A stretch of DNA of 64,000 bases from positions 42,494 through 106,493 of the forward strand of contig JAIXHJ010000016.1 of NCBI GenBank assembly GCA_030145845.1. The letters run 5' to 3'. Position 1 is the first letter of the stretch, and every line of letters begins with the position of its first letter. The translations under genes and the position numbers were made by a program. Below are positions 17,433 to 26,812 of the stretch, in pieces. This stretch comes from Pseudomonadota bacterium (lineage in GTDB: Bacteria; Pseudomonadota; Gammaproteobacteria; Pseudomonadales; Oceanobacteraceae). Under the pieces are notes generated by a model, which was not told where the DNA came from, made no database searches, and was given only the letters and a program-made list of their open reading frames with translations.

Positions 17433-18639
17433 TTTCTACCAGAACGGTATAATTACAACATTGCACAACCTGACTGACCGTCCACTGGAAGATCTGGAAA
17501 AAGAACTGATGAGTTTTTCCAGAATCCGTCCCATGTCACTGGTACTGCCATCGCTCTACTCTGAGCTGACCGGCCCGGCGCTGAACAATATCATCGATGA
17601 CGTTGCCAGAGTGCCCTACCTGAATGAAATTGTGATCGGCCTCGACCGCGCCAGCGAAGCAGAATACGCCCACGCCAGGGAGTTTTTCAGCCGCCTGCCA
17701 CAGCACCACCGTATTCTCTGGAATGACGGCCCACGCCTGCGCAAAATCGACGCCCTGCTGGAACAGGAAGGCCTGGCGCCGAAGGAAATGGGCAAAGGCC
17801 GTAACGTCTGGTACTGCTATGGCTATGTCCTGGCCTCCGGCCGGGCTGAAGCCGTGGCCCTGCATGACTGTGATATCGTCACCTACAACCGTGGCATGCT
17901 GGCACGCCTGATTTATCCGGTGGCCAACCCGGCTTTCAACTACGAATTTGCCAAGGGGTATTACTCCCGTATTGCCGACGGCAAACTGAACGGTCGTGTC
18001 AGCCGCCTGCTGGTAACCCCGCTGATCCGTGCACTGAAAAAAGTGTATGGCTCACTCGATTATCTGGAATACCTCGACAGCTTCCGTTACCCGCTGTCCG
18101 GCGAATTTTCCATGCGCGCCGATGTGCTCAACGATATCCGTATCCCCTCCGACTGGGGACTGGAAATCGGTGTACTGTCAGAAATGAAACGCAACTACTC
18201 CACCAACCGTCTGTGTCAGGTGGATATTGCGGATGTCTACGATCATAAACACCAGCCATTGTCCGAAGATGATGTCAGCCGTGGCCTGTCGAAAATGAGT
18301 ACCGACATCTGTAAGGCTATTTTCCGCAAACTGGCAACTCAGGGCGAAGTCTTCACCACCGAAACCTTCCGCTCGATCAAGGCCACCTATTTCCGTATCG
18401 CCCTCGACTTTATCGAGACCTACTACAACGATGCGCGCATGAATGGTCTGACACTGGACCGCCATGCGGAAGAAAAAGCGGTGGAACTGTTTGCCGAAAA
18501 TATCATGGGAGCCGGTGAACATTTCCTCGCCAATCCGATGGAAACACCCTTTATTCCCAGCTGGAACCGGGTTATTTCAGCCATTCCCGATATTCTTGAC
18601 CGCCTCTACGAAGCGGTGGAAGAAGATAACGCCAGCTGA
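17425..18639 (+). CDS. gpgS: Glucosyl-3-phosphoglycerate synthase
   Basis: 404-residue GT81-type glycosyltransferase. Metal-binding DCD motif at 148-150 (ALHDCDIVTYN), donor region GLDRASEAEY, and the loop GKGRNVWYCYGYVLASGR. It transfers glucose from a nucleotide-glucose to 3-phosphoglycerate. The start is the GTG at 17425, six bases after an AAGGAGG ribosome site; an ATG in frame at 17401 lies upstream of that site. It is longer than actinobacterial GpgS and nearer the form known from Persephonella and methanogens. Last gene of the operon, followed by a terminator. Confidence 0.9.
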   Translation: MSDFYQNGIITTLHNLTDRPLEDLEKELMSFSRIRPMSLVLPSLYSELTGPALNNIIDDVARVPYLNEIVIGLDRASEAEYAHAREFFSRLPQHHRILWNDGPRLRKIDALLEQEGLAPKEMGKGRNVWYCYGYVLASGRAEAVALHDCDIVTYNRGMLARLIYPVANPAFNYEFAKGYYSRIADGKLNGRVSRLLVTPLIRALKKVYGSLDYLEYLDSFRYPLSGEFSMRADVLNDIRIPSDWGLEIGVLSEMKRNYSTNRLCQVDIADVYDHKHQPLSEDDVSRGLSKMSTDICKAIFRKLATQGEVFTTETFRSIKATYFRIALDFIETYYNDARMNGLTLDRHAEEKAVELFAENIMGAGEHFLANPMETPFIPSWNRVISAIPDILDRLYEAVEEDNAS

Positions 18640-18650
18640 ACACCCCAACC

Positions 18651-18678
18651 AAAAACGCCCGCAACCGCGGGCATTTTT
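18651..18678 (+). terminator. Terminator after gpgS
   Basis: Hairpin GCCCGC-AACC-GCGGGC flanked by A5 and T5. It can also serve the convergent hydrolase gene at 18692. Confidence 0.85.
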
Positions 18679-18691
18679 ATATCTCCGCTAT

Positions 18692-19510
18692 TCAGTCTCT
18701 GAGAAACACCTCTATGGCTGCAGCCAGTTCTTCCGGCTTTTCTTCAATCACCAGATGGCCAGCCTGCGGGACAGTCACCAGACGCGCACCCGGAATCTTA
18801 CTCTGCAGCCGTTCAGCCTGAACCAGGGGAATCCACTGATCCTCCTCGCCCCACAGAATCAGCACCGGTGCTGACACTTCCGTAAAGCGGTGCTGAAATT
18901 CATCGGTATAAGCAGAATCCGCCTGAGCAATCTGCCGGTAAAAAGCAGCCTTCCCGTCATCTCCCATCCAGGGGGCCAGAATCCCGTCCAGAGTTGCCTG
19001 ATCCAGAGAGTTATATGCCGCCGTTTTTACATAGGCTTCAACCACCGCGCGGTGAATATAATCCGGCAGGCCGGAAAAGGCTTCTTCATATTGTTCAACA
19101 TGGCGGAAAAACGGGGATCCCCAGGGCGACAGAGCAACCGGATCAATCAGTACTATTTTTCTGAAATGGTGCTGATCCAGAATATGATTACGCAGCACCG
19201 TGGTGCCGCCGAAATCGTGGCCGATAATACAGGGCGACTCCAGCTGCCAGTGCTGCAGCAACGCCTGCAACAGCCTGTTCTGTACCGCCAGCGAGACATC
19301 CCCATCGCGTTTATCCGACGCGCCATACCCCAGCAGATCAAAATAATAAACCTGATAATGCTGCGCCAGCCGGCGGATCAGGTGCCTGAGATTAAAGGAA
19401 GACCACGGCGTACCATGCACCAGTACCAGAGGTTCCCCCTCCCCTGCCACGCCGTACCTGACCTCCCGGCCGTCGAAATTAAACTGGTAAGGAAGATTCC
19501 AGTCAGCCAT
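18692..19510 (-). CDS. Alpha/beta hydrolase of the haloalkane dehalogenase/epoxide hydrolase type
   Basis: 272 residues. The oxyanion motif is HGTPWSS near 33-39, the nucleophile elbow is GHDFGG with Asp in place of Ser, the second acid is in LWGEEDQWIP, and the catalytic His is in QAGHLVIEE. An Asp nucleophile points to dehalogenase, epoxide hydrolase or fluoroacetate dehalogenase-type chemistry rather than esterase activity. The substrate is unknown. It is a single gene convergent with gpgS, cytosolic (no signal peptide). Confidence 0.85.
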   Translation of the reverse strand: MADWNLPYQFNFDGREVRYGVAGEGEPLVLVHGTPWSSFNLRHLIRRLAQHYQVYYFDLLGYGASDKRDGDVSLAVQNRLLQALLQHWQLESPCIIGHDFGGTTVLRNHILDQHHFRKIVLIDPVALSPWGSPFFRHVEQYEEAFSGLPDYIHRAVVEAYVKTAAYNSLDQATLDGILAPWMGDDGKAAFYRQIAQADSAYTDEFQHRFTEVSAPVLILWGEEDQWIPLVQAERLQSKIPGARLVTVPQAGHLVIEEKPEELAAAIEVFLRD

Positions 19511-19643
19511 CGCCGTTCCCTTGCTGCGGTGAATTGGGTAAATACCTTGCAGTATTCACCTGACAGAATCCTCACACTAACAACCTCAGTGCATTATTCA
19601 AGCTCGCGCATTGCCGCCAGGGAAATACGGCAAAGCGGCAGCC

Positions 19644-19931
19644 TCAGGACAGTGGCAGCGGCATTCTGCTGTGCTGTGCCGCATCCGCATTATTGATCAT
19701 TTCATCGTAGGGAGAAGTGCTGACCATCCAGGCGTAATCGATACCAAGACTGGACAGCTTCCGGGAGCATTCAGCCAGGCTGTGGAAGCACATGGCGGCC
19801 CCGCCATGGGTTAACAGGCTGGTGCCCCCCGGATAACGGATCTGAACCAGATACAGATCCCCTTCACTGGTAATAATTTCCACGTCGGCAAAGTTATCGG
19901 CTACCAGAAGCCGGAGTTCAGCTGGCGTCAT
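19644..19931 (-). CDS. DUF6482-like small protein
   Basis: 95 residues, soluble. The pattern FADVEIITSEGDLYLVQIRYPGG then FHSLAECSRKLSSLGI matches the small DUF6482-type proteins of gammaproteobacteria. The ATG at 19931 follows GGGAG by 7 bases; an upstream ATG (19949) would place that ribosome site inside the coding sequence. Function unknown. Confidence 0.7.
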   Translation of the reverse strand: MTPAELRLLVADNFADVEIITSEGDLYLVQIRYPGGTSLLTHGGAAMCFHSLAECSRKLSSLGIDYAWMVSTSPYDEMINNADAAQHSRMPLPLS

Positions 19932-20050
19932 AAGACTGCTCCCATTCACGCGATGATTTCAGTGTTGGTGAATATGACCGGAAGCGCCAGCATAACCCTG
20001 ATGGAATTTTGTTGTTGCCGATTGTTACTGTCTGTCGGTTTATTACCGCA

Positions 20051-20081
20051 GGTAACGGGATGAACGCAGCACCCCGTTACC
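20051..20081 (-). terminator. Hairpin downstream of the phosphorylase gene
   Basis: A 9-bp perfect stem GGTAACGGG / CCCGTTACC with a 13-nt loop, 8 bp past the stop of the gene at 20089. No T-run follows, so it may be an mRNA 3' stabiliser rather than a classic terminator. Confidence 0.45.
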
Positions 20082-20088
20082 CGGCAGT

Positions 20089-21822
20089 TTACGGCGCCGT
20101 CAGCCAGACCGTCTGATACGGCGACAGCACCAGCTCTTCCGTCACCACTGACGCTTCATAAGCCAGCAGATCTGACAGTCCGTCCGGCAGGAAACCCAGC
20201 GAGGCCAGTGGCAGCTTCAGCATCCGCTCCGTCACATTGGAGATGGCGAACAGCGTCTGCTCTGCGTGACTGCGACGGTTAATAAAGAGGTCGGTATTGA
20301 TACGCACGATGTCCTGCCGGGCATCCGGGTGGAAGGCCTTCTGCCCGCTGCGTATGCGCAGCATACGCCGCAGTTCCTTAAAAACTTCCGCCTGCGGTGT
20401 GACCGGATTATTCAGCAGACATTCAAGTTCCGTCTTGTCCCAGATCTTACGGTTGATGGAACGGGTACGGCCGGTTTTCTCCACATGCTCCAGATCATTC
20501 GGCGTGGCCAGCAGGCTGTGAATATACACCGCCGGAATTCCCTGCATGGCGAGCATGATAGCCTGCGAACAAAGGAAACGCTGAACCTGAAAATGATCCG
20601 TCCCCCGGCGGGTGCCCATACAGGCATCAAACAGGGTGATGTTGATTTCATACGGGCTCTGACTGCCGTCCGGATTGGCTTTCATACTGACGAAGCCACC
20701 GAAACGGTGCATACAGTCAATCAGGTCCTGCACTTCCCGCTCAGGCAGTAATCCCTCTACCGGACGCACACCGATGCCGTCATGTGAGGCGGTAAAGTTC
20801 AGATAGCTGCAGCCTTCCGGCAGCGGCGGAATTTTATCCGCCCAATCAGTCAGGAAGCTGGCATTTCCGCGGTTCAGGGCATGCAGAACCAGAGGCGGCA
20901 GACCAAACTGATACACCATGTGCGCTTCATCGGCGTTACCGAAATAACTCAGGTTTTCCGCCACCGGTACATTGGTCTCGGTGAGCAGAATGGTACGCGG
21001 CGCACAGAAATCGAGTACATCACGCATGAGTTTGACCACTTCATGCGTCTGCGGCAGGTGAATGCAGTTAGTGCCCAGCTGTTTCCACAGATAAGCAATG
21101 GCATCCAGACGGATAAAGCGTGCGCCCCGTTCCACATACAGCAGCAGAATCTGAATAAATTCCACCAGCACCGCCGGATTGGCAAAATTCAGATCAATCT
21201 GATCTTCACTGAACGTTGCCCAGACATGACGCACGCCACGGTGAGTATGGACCGGTGTCAGCAGCGGCGTATTACGCGGCCGGGTAACCTGAGACACGTC
21301 GGTTTCCGGATCCACTTCAACAAAATAATCACTGTAGGGTTCGTTATTGGCGATGTAATCGAAAAACCACAGGTTTTCGCGCGAGCAATGGTTGATGACC
21401 AGATCAATCATCAGATGGAAATGTTCTTCGATGCTGGCAATATCATTCCAGTCACCCCAGTCGGCGTTGACCTGACGGTAATCAATCACCGAAAAGCCAT
21501 CGTCCGAACTGTAGGGAAAAAACGGCAGGATATGCACGTTATTGATGGTGTCTGCCAGTGTGTCTTTCAGAAAACGGCTCAGTGTCTGCAGCGGAATTTC
21601 GCCGGACTCCTGAATGCTGTTGCCGTAAGTAATGAGGATGGAATCCTTTTCACTCCAGCGGCCGTTTTCCTTCAGGTTATAAATACCTTCCGGGTGCTCC
21701 AGCAGCCCCAGGCAGAGACGGTAAATCTGCTCTGCCAGCTGCTGATGATCAATGGTGTTTGCAGGGTCGGTATAAATTTTCTGAAGTCGTTGTTTTATTT
21801 TTGCGATAAATTCTTCCGGCAT
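20089..21822 (-). CDS. GH13_18 sugar phosphorylase, probable glucosylglycerate phosphorylase
   Basis: 577 residues of the sucrose-phosphorylase family. Motifs: ILPFFPYSSDDGFSVIDYRQVN, LVINHCS (region I), ARFIRLDAIAYLWK with the nucleophile Asp (II), LLTETNVP with the acid/base Glu (III), and NFTASHDGIGVRP (IV). The sequence resembles the YcjM-type subgroup, which phosphorolyses glucosylglycerate to alpha-glucose-1-phosphate and D-glycerate. It lies 8 bp downstream of eda, at the end of the zwf-pgl-edd-eda operon. gpgS, gpgP and glycerate kinase are encoded nearby, which favours glucosylglycerate over sucrose. Not experimentally shown. Confidence 0.82.
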   Translation of the reverse strand: MPEEFIAKIKQRLQKIYTDPANTIDHQQLAEQIYRLCLGLLEHPEGIYNLKENGRWSEKDSILITYGNSIQESGEIPLQTLSRFLKDTLADTINNVHILPFFPYSSDDGFSVIDYRQVNADWGDWNDIASIEEHFHLMIDLVINHCSRENLWFFDYIANNEPYSDYFVEVDPETDVSQVTRPRNTPLLTPVHTHRGVRHVWATFSEDQIDLNFANPAVLVEFIQILLLYVERGARFIRLDAIAYLWKQLGTNCIHLPQTHEVVKLMRDVLDFCAPRTILLTETNVPVAENLSYFGNADEAHMVYQFGLPPLVLHALNRGNASFLTDWADKIPPLPEGCSYLNFTASHDGIGVRPVEGLLPEREVQDLIDCMHRFGGFVSMKANPDGSQSPYEINITLFDACMGTRRGTDHFQVQRFLCSQAIMLAMQGIPAVYIHSLLATPNDLEHVEKTGRTRSINRKIWDKTELECLLNNPVTPQAEVFKELRRMLRIRSGQKAFHPDARQDIVRINTDLFINRRSHAEQTLFAISNVTERMLKLPLASLGFLPDGLSDLLAYEASVVTEELVLSPYQTVWLTAP

Positions 21823-21830
21823 GAAACATC

Positions 21831-22460
21831 CTATCCTGCAATGGCTAACGAAGTAATGGCTTGCCAGTTCCGTGCCGAAACCATATCTGCCGGAGTCAGC
21901 CAGCTGCCGCCGACGGCAAAGACATTGTTAAGCTGCAGATATTCCTGATAATTACCCTGCCCGACACCACCGGTCGGACAGAATTTCACATCCGCGAAGG
22001 GGCCGTTCAGAGCCTTCAGCATCGGAATGCCACCGGCAACGCCGGCAGGGAAAAACTTCTGATAACGGAAACCGGCTTCCCGTGCCTGCATCACTTCACT
22101 GGGTGTGGCAACGCCGGGCAGAAAAGGCCCGCCCCAGTCGCTGGCACAGCGTAATAATTCATCAGAGCTGCCGGGGCAGACCACAAATTCAGCGCCCTTA
22201 TTCAGTGCAGCATCCATCTGCGCTGCACTGGTCACAGTTCCGACACCGACAATGGCATCCGGTACTTCCTCGCGGATAAGACGGATAGCGTCCATTCCAT
22301 GCGCGGTACGCAGAGTCACCTCCAGCAACCGCACACCGCCTTCAACCAGCGCCTTCGCCAGAGGCACCGCGTCATCCGGATCATTGATCACGATCACAGG
22401 CACCAGCGGCTTGGCCCGCTCCAGCCATAAATCCCACATTGCATTTCCATGTTGTGCCAT
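21831..22460 (-). CDS. eda: KDPG aldolase
   Basis: 209 residues, class I aldolase of the Entner-Doudoroff pathway. Active-site Glu lies in LLEVTLRT and the Schiff-base Lys in RYQKFFPA, with the phosphate site in CPTGGVGQGNYQEYL. It splits 2-keto-3-deoxy-6-phosphogluconate into pyruvate and glyceraldehyde-3-phosphate. It follows edd by 3 bp and precedes the phosphorylase by 8 bp, so it is within one operon. The start could also be the internal Met at 22439. Confidence 0.96.
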   Translation of the reverse strand: MAQHGNAMWDLWLERAKPLVPVIVINDPDDAVPLAKALVEGGVRLLEVTLRTAHGMDAIRLIREEVPDAIVGVGTVTSAAQMDAALNKGAEFVVCPGSSDELLRCASDWGGPFLPGVATPSEVMQAREAGFRYQKFFPAGVAGGIPMLKALNGPFADVKFCPTGGVGQGNYQEYLQLNNVFAVGGSWLTPADMVSARNWQAITSLAIAG

Positions 22461-22463
22461 CGC

Positions 22464-24290
22464 TTATTCACTCCAGCCAATAGACAGTGCACCCTGATCT
22501 GCCGGGGTTGCCCGCTCGCGGAAACCGGCAAACAGCTCACGCCCTACGCCCCACTGCGACGCTTCGTCCGGCGGTGTCTGTGCTTCCGGACGGGCAGCAA
22601 AATCATCATCTTTTACATTCAGTTCACCCCGGTGACCATCCAGCAGAATCCGGTCGCCATCACGGACTTTCGCCAGCGGACCACCCTTACCGGCTTCCGG
22701 ACAGACGTGAATGGCTGCCGGTACTTTGCCCGATGCGCCGGATAAACGGCCATCGGTCACCAGCGCCACGCGGTAACCGGCGTCCTGCAGATTGGTCAGC
22801 GCCGGCGTCAGCTGATGCAGTTCCGGCATGCCGTTAGCGCCCGGTCCCTGACCGGCCAGCACCACCACCACGTCCTGATTCAGCTCCCCGGCCCGGTAGG
22901 CGGCCAGCACAGCATCCTGACTGTAAAAAACCCTCGCCGGCGCATCAATCACCCAGCGGTCATCCGGTACCGCCGACACTTTCATCACTGCCCGGCCGAG
23001 GTTGCCGGCGACCAGTTTCATCCCCCCTTCGCGCATGAACGGCGCATGTGCCGGTGCCAGAATATCCAGATCAAGACTTTCCGCACCGCCCATTCGCCAG
23101 CCCAGATTGCCATCGTGATCCAGCCAGGGTTCCTGATAATAGGCTTCCAGCCCTTTGCCCATGATGGTGTTCACATCGGTATGCAACAGACCGGCCTGTG
23201 CCAGTTCACGGATAACGAAGCTCATACCACCGGCCTGCTGGAAAGCATTGATATCAGCCTTGCCATTGGGGTAAACCCGCGCCAGCAGCGGTACGATATC
23301 GGACAGGTCAGCCATGTCCTGCCAGTCGAGAATAATGCCGGCCATACGGGCAATGGCGATCAGGTGAATACTGTGATTGGTGGAGCCGCCGGTGGCCATC
23401 AGGCCAACCACGCCATTGATCAGTGTCCGCTCGTCCACCAGCTGACCAAGGGGCATAAAATCCGGGCTCAGAGCCGTCATCTCAGCAACCCTTTGGGCCG
23501 CATAACGGGTTAACGGCAGACGCAGCGCATCGTGCGGATTAATAAATGACGAACCCGGCAGTTGCAGCCCCATTATTTCCATCAGCATCTGATTGGAATT
23601 CGCGGTGCCGTAAAAAGTGCAGGTACCTTCGCTGTGATAAGACGCCATTTCACTGGCCAGCAGTTCATCACGGCCGACTTTACCGGCCGCATAATCCTGC
23701 CTGACCTTCGCTTTCTCACCATTACTGATGCCACTCGGCATCGGCCCGGCGGGGACGAAAATTGCTGGCATATGGCCAAAACGCAGTGCCGCCATCAGCA
23801 GACCGGGCACAATCTTGTCGCAGATTCCCAGCAGCAGAGCGCCATCAAAGACCTGATGTGACAGCGCCACGGCGGTACTGAGGGCAATCACATCACGGCT
23901 GAACAGTGACAGCTCCATCCCCGTCTGCCCCTGTGTGACGCCGTCACACATGGCCGGCACGCCCCCGGCCATCTGCCCGACATGGCCGCTTGCTGCCAGT
24001 GCAGCTTTGATCTGTTCAGGATACGTGCGGTACGGCGCATGAGCCGACAGCATGTCGTTGTAGGCACTGACGATAGCGATATTGGACGCGCGGTGGTTCT
24101 GCCGCAGAATCAGCTTCTCATCATCGGCTGACGCGGCATAACTGTGCGCCAGATTGGTACAGGCCAGCTGCTCACGCACGGGCCCGGCCGCCACCGCCTG
24201 CTCGATCTGGTGCAGATAGCGCGCACGCGACTGACGGCTGCGCTCACGGACCCGTTCGGTTACAGCTTCAAGCTGCGGATGCATCATCAC
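22464..24290 (-). CDS. edd: 6-phosphogluconate dehydratase
   Basis: 608-residue IlvD/Edd-family Fe-S dehydratase. [53 protein letters not shown] (cluster cysteines) and [22 protein letters not shown] are all present. It converts 6-phosphogluconate to KDPG. The N-terminus has three consecutive Met codons, so the exact start is ambiguous by 1-2 residues. It overlaps pgl by 23 bp on the same strand, indicating coupled translation. Confidence 0.97.
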   Translation of the reverse strand: MMMHPQLEAVTERVRERSRQSRARYLHQIEQAVAAGPVREQLACTNLAHSYAASADDEKLILRQNHRASNIAIVSAYNDMLSAHAPYRTYPEQIKAALAASGHVGQMAGGVPAMCDGVTQGQTGMELSLFSRDVIALSTAVALSHQVFDGALLLGICDKIVPGLLMAALRFGHMPAIFVPAGPMPSGISNGEKAKVRQDYAAGKVGRDELLASEMASYHSEGTCTFYGTANSNQMLMEIMGLQLPGSSFINPHDALRLPLTRYAAQRVAEMTALSPDFMPLGQLVDERTLINGVVGLMATGGSTNHSIHLIAIARMAGIILDWQDMADLSDIVPLLARVYPNGKADINAFQQAGGMSFVIRELAQAGLLHTDVNTIMGKGLEAYYQEPWLDHDGNLGWRMGGAESLDLDILAPAHAPFMREGGMKLVAGNLGRAVMKVSAVPDDRWVIDAPARVFYSQDAVLAAYRAGELNQDVVVVLAGQGPGANGMPELHQLTPALTNLQDAGYRVALVTDGRLSGASGKVPAAIHVCPEAGKGGPLAKVRDGDRILLDGHRGELNVKDDDFAARPEAQTPPDEASQWGVGRELFAGFRERATPADQGALSIGWSE

Positions 24291-24999
24291 CTCCGCGGTT
24301 TTCGGTACGGTATAAACTCAGTGGCACCGCTGACTGACTGAGCAGCGTACGCACCGGCATATCGGTCAGATTCTGGATCTGATCAGGCCGGGTCGCCTGC
24401 GCATACACAGCATCTTTGGCGCTGCCTTCAAAATGCAGAAACAGGTGACGGCAGCCAGCCAGCAAGCTCCAGCTGAGCGTCATACGTTGCGGCATGCTGG
24501 GCGCATCGTCAACCGGGCAACACCAGGCGCCACCGGCTTCATTCAGGGCTCTGGCCAGCGCCTGTGAATGGGGGAACCAGCTGGCAGTATGGCCATCCGT
24601 TCCCATTCCCAGCACTGCATAATCGAGCCGCGTAATCAGTTCATGCAGACGGTTTTCACAGTCCATAAAACCATCCTTAGGCGTTGCGGCCGCATTTTTC
24701 AGCGGCAGGAAATAGGCTTTGAGCGCTTCGTTCTGCAGCAGATTGGCACGTACCAGGCGGGCATTACTGGCATCGTGATCCTCATTCACCCAACGCTCAT
24801 CCACCAGCGTAATCAGTACCTTTTCCCAGGGCAGTTTCTGCTGCGACAGCGCCTGAAAAAACAGCAATGGCGTCGAGCCGCCACTGACGGCGATACACAC
24901 CCGGCCACGGTCATTGATGGCCTTACGCATGCGCTCAGCCAGATCGCCGGCCAGTTGCCGCGCCAGCGACTGCGGATCAGGAAAACGTAAATCCTGCAT
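24268..24999 (-). CDS. pgl: 6-phosphogluconolactonase
   Basis: 243 residues, DevB/SOL type. [17 protein letters not shown] forms the phosphate site, followed by [11 protein letters not shown] and the metal-free active-site segment [15 protein letters not shown]. It hydrolyses 6-phosphogluconolactone to 6-phosphogluconate between Zwf and Edd. It lies 30 bp after zwf and its 3' end overlaps edd. Confidence 0.95.
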   Translation of the reverse strand: MQDLRFPDPQSLARQLAGDLAERMRKAINDRGRVCIAVSGGSTPLLFFQALSQQKLPWEKVLITLVDERWVNEDHDASNARLVRANLLQNEALKAYFLPLKNAAATPKDGFMDCENRLHELITRLDYAVLGMGTDGHTASWFPHSQALARALNEAGGAWCCPVDDAPSMPQRMTLSWSLLAGCRHLFLHFEGSAKDAVYAQATRPDQIQNLTDMPVRTLLSQSAVPLSLYRTENRGGDDASAA

Positions 25000-25029
25000 A
25001 GACAGTATTCTCCTTATTATTGCTGCCGT

Positions 25030-26487
25030 TCAGCTGTTCTCATCCCACAGACGTCCGTCCTTGGCCAGCAGCAGCGTCGCCGCTGCCGGCCCCCAGGTAC
25101 CGGAGGTATAAGGTTCCGGGCGCTGCTCAGATTCTTCCCAGCTGCTGAGGATAGGGTCGACCCAGCGCCAGGCTTCCAGTAATTCATCATCGCGCAGGAA
25201 TAGGGTTGCATTACCCGCCAGCGCGTCAAACAGCAGGCGTTCATAAGCTTCCGGCACCCGCGTCTGTTTATGGTTGGCCGGATTCAGGCTGAGGTTCATC
25301 GGCCGCACATTCATGCCCGGACCGACCCGCTTTTCACACAGCATCAGGCGCACGCCTTCATCCGGCTGCAGACGGAATACCAGTTTATTGGCCATGGTAT
25401 TTTTATGCTGCAGCGGAAAAATCGAGTGCGGGATTTCCTTGAAATGCACCACAATTTCACAGGCCCGCTCAGCCAGCCGTTTACCGGTGCGCAGATAAAA
25501 CGGTACACCGGCCCAGCGCCAGTTATCAATTTCGACCTTGGCGGCGACGAAGGTCTCCGTCATGCTCTTGGGTTCCACACCCGGCTCATCCCGGTAACGC
25601 GGTACCGGCTGACCATCAGAAACACCGGCATCATACTGACCTCGCACGACCCGTTCGGTAATGGCATCGCCGGTAATCGGTTTCAGCGCCCGCAGCACTT
25701 TTACTTTTTCGTCGCGTACTGCATCCGGTTCGAGTTTCGACGGCGGCTCCATGGCGGTAATACACAGCAGCTGTAACAGATGGTTCTGAAACATATCGCG
25801 CATGGCTCCGACGTGATCGTAAAAACCAGCACGTTTTTCCACACCCAGCGCTTCGGAAATCGTGATCTGAATATGATCGATGTATTTCTGATTCCACTGA
25901 TGTTCAAACAGCGAATTGGCAAAACGCAGCACCATCAGGTTCTGTACGGTTTCTTTCCCCAGGTAATGATCGATGCGGTAAATCTGTGATTCGTGAAAAT
26001 ATTCAGCCACCGACGCATTAATTGCCTGTGCGGACTGAAAATCATGGCCGATGGGTTTTTCCAGCACAATTTTGCTGTTGGATTTAATCAGGTCGCAGTT
26101 ATGCAGCCCCTGACAGACGTGCGTGTATAAATCGGAACCGGTGGCAAGATAATAGAGGCGGTTGCGATCGTCAGGTCCCAGTAACTGACTCAGATGCTGG
26201 TAGCCCTGTTCATCGCTCAGATCCATTTCCGCCAGCCGCAGACGGCCGGTAAAGGTTTCCCAGCTCTGCTCTTCCAGACAGGCCTGCGGCACATGCTGAC
26301 GTAACGCAGTACGGACAATTTCGAGAAATTCCTGCTGCGACAATGCCCGCCGGCTGGTGCAGTAAATCAACCCTTCCGGCAGGCGCCCGTCACGGTGCAG
26401 TAAGTACATCGCGGGCAACAGCTTGCGCTGTGCCAGATCCCCAAGCCCGCCAAACAACACCAGCTCAAACGGTGCCTGAATATGCAT
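25030..26487 (-). CDS. zwf: Glucose-6-phosphate 1-dehydrogenase
   Basis: 485 residues. The Rossmann start LVLFGGLGDLAQRKLLPAMY, the active-site peptide RIDHYLGKE with its catalytic His/Lys, and the C-terminal beta-sheet domain are all present. First gene of zwf-pgl-edd-eda-phosphorylase. The second glycine-rich loop position reads GGLGDLA where many enzymes have GASGDLA, a known variation. It feeds glucose-6-phosphate into the Entner-Doudoroff route and supplies NADPH. Confidence 0.97.
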   Translation of the reverse strand: MHIQAPFELVLFGGLGDLAQRKLLPAMYLLHRDGRLPEGLIYCTSRRALSQQEFLEIVRTALRQHVPQACLEEQSWETFTGRLRLAEMDLSDEQGYQHLSQLLGPDDRNRLYYLATGSDLYTHVCQGLHNCDLIKSNSKIVLEKPIGHDFQSAQAINASVAEYFHESQIYRIDHYLGKETVQNLMVLRFANSLFEHQWNQKYIDHIQITISEALGVEKRAGFYDHVGAMRDMFQNHLLQLLCITAMEPPSKLEPDAVRDEKVKVLRALKPITGDAITERVVRGQYDAGVSDGQPVPRYRDEPGVEPKSMTETFVAAKVEIDNWRWAGVPFYLRTGKRLAERACEIVVHFKEIPHSIFPLQHKNTMANKLVFRLQPDEGVRLMLCEKRVGPGMNVRPMNLSLNPANHKQTRVPEAYERLLFDALAGNATLFLRDDELLEAWRWVDPILSSWEESEQRPEPYTSGTWGPAAATLLLAKDGRLWDENS

Positions 26488-26812
26488 TCCTGCCTCCTGT
26501 CACTACGTCCGGTTGTGCCTGTCTTACGAAAGGCTTATGCCGCAGTTTGGCATGATCCGGACCGGCTTGTCTCCTGACCGGCTGCCATTCCTGACATACT
26601 GAGTGTAGCCGCTCCACCCGTATCTGACAGCCCTGCCGTTCCGCTCCGCGGCCAAAAACCGGTGACGTAAAAATGCAACAAATCTGACATAATCTGAAGC
26701 CCTGACCATTCAGCGGCAACAACCTGTAATCTGAACAGCGGCAGTCACAGAAATGATTCTGCAACCCGGGTCGGTTGTCTGCCGGATAACGGAACAACAA
26801 AGGAATCTGTTT
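26488..26812. other. Divergent intergenic region zwf / phosphohexomutase
   Basis: 325 bp between two divergent genes. On the plus strand a possible -10 (CATAAT, 26688-26693) lies about 19 bp after a weak TGACGT. An AAAGGA ribosome site precedes the mutase ATG. A clear HexR-type palindrome is not visible. No ORF with support is present. Confidence 0.4.
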
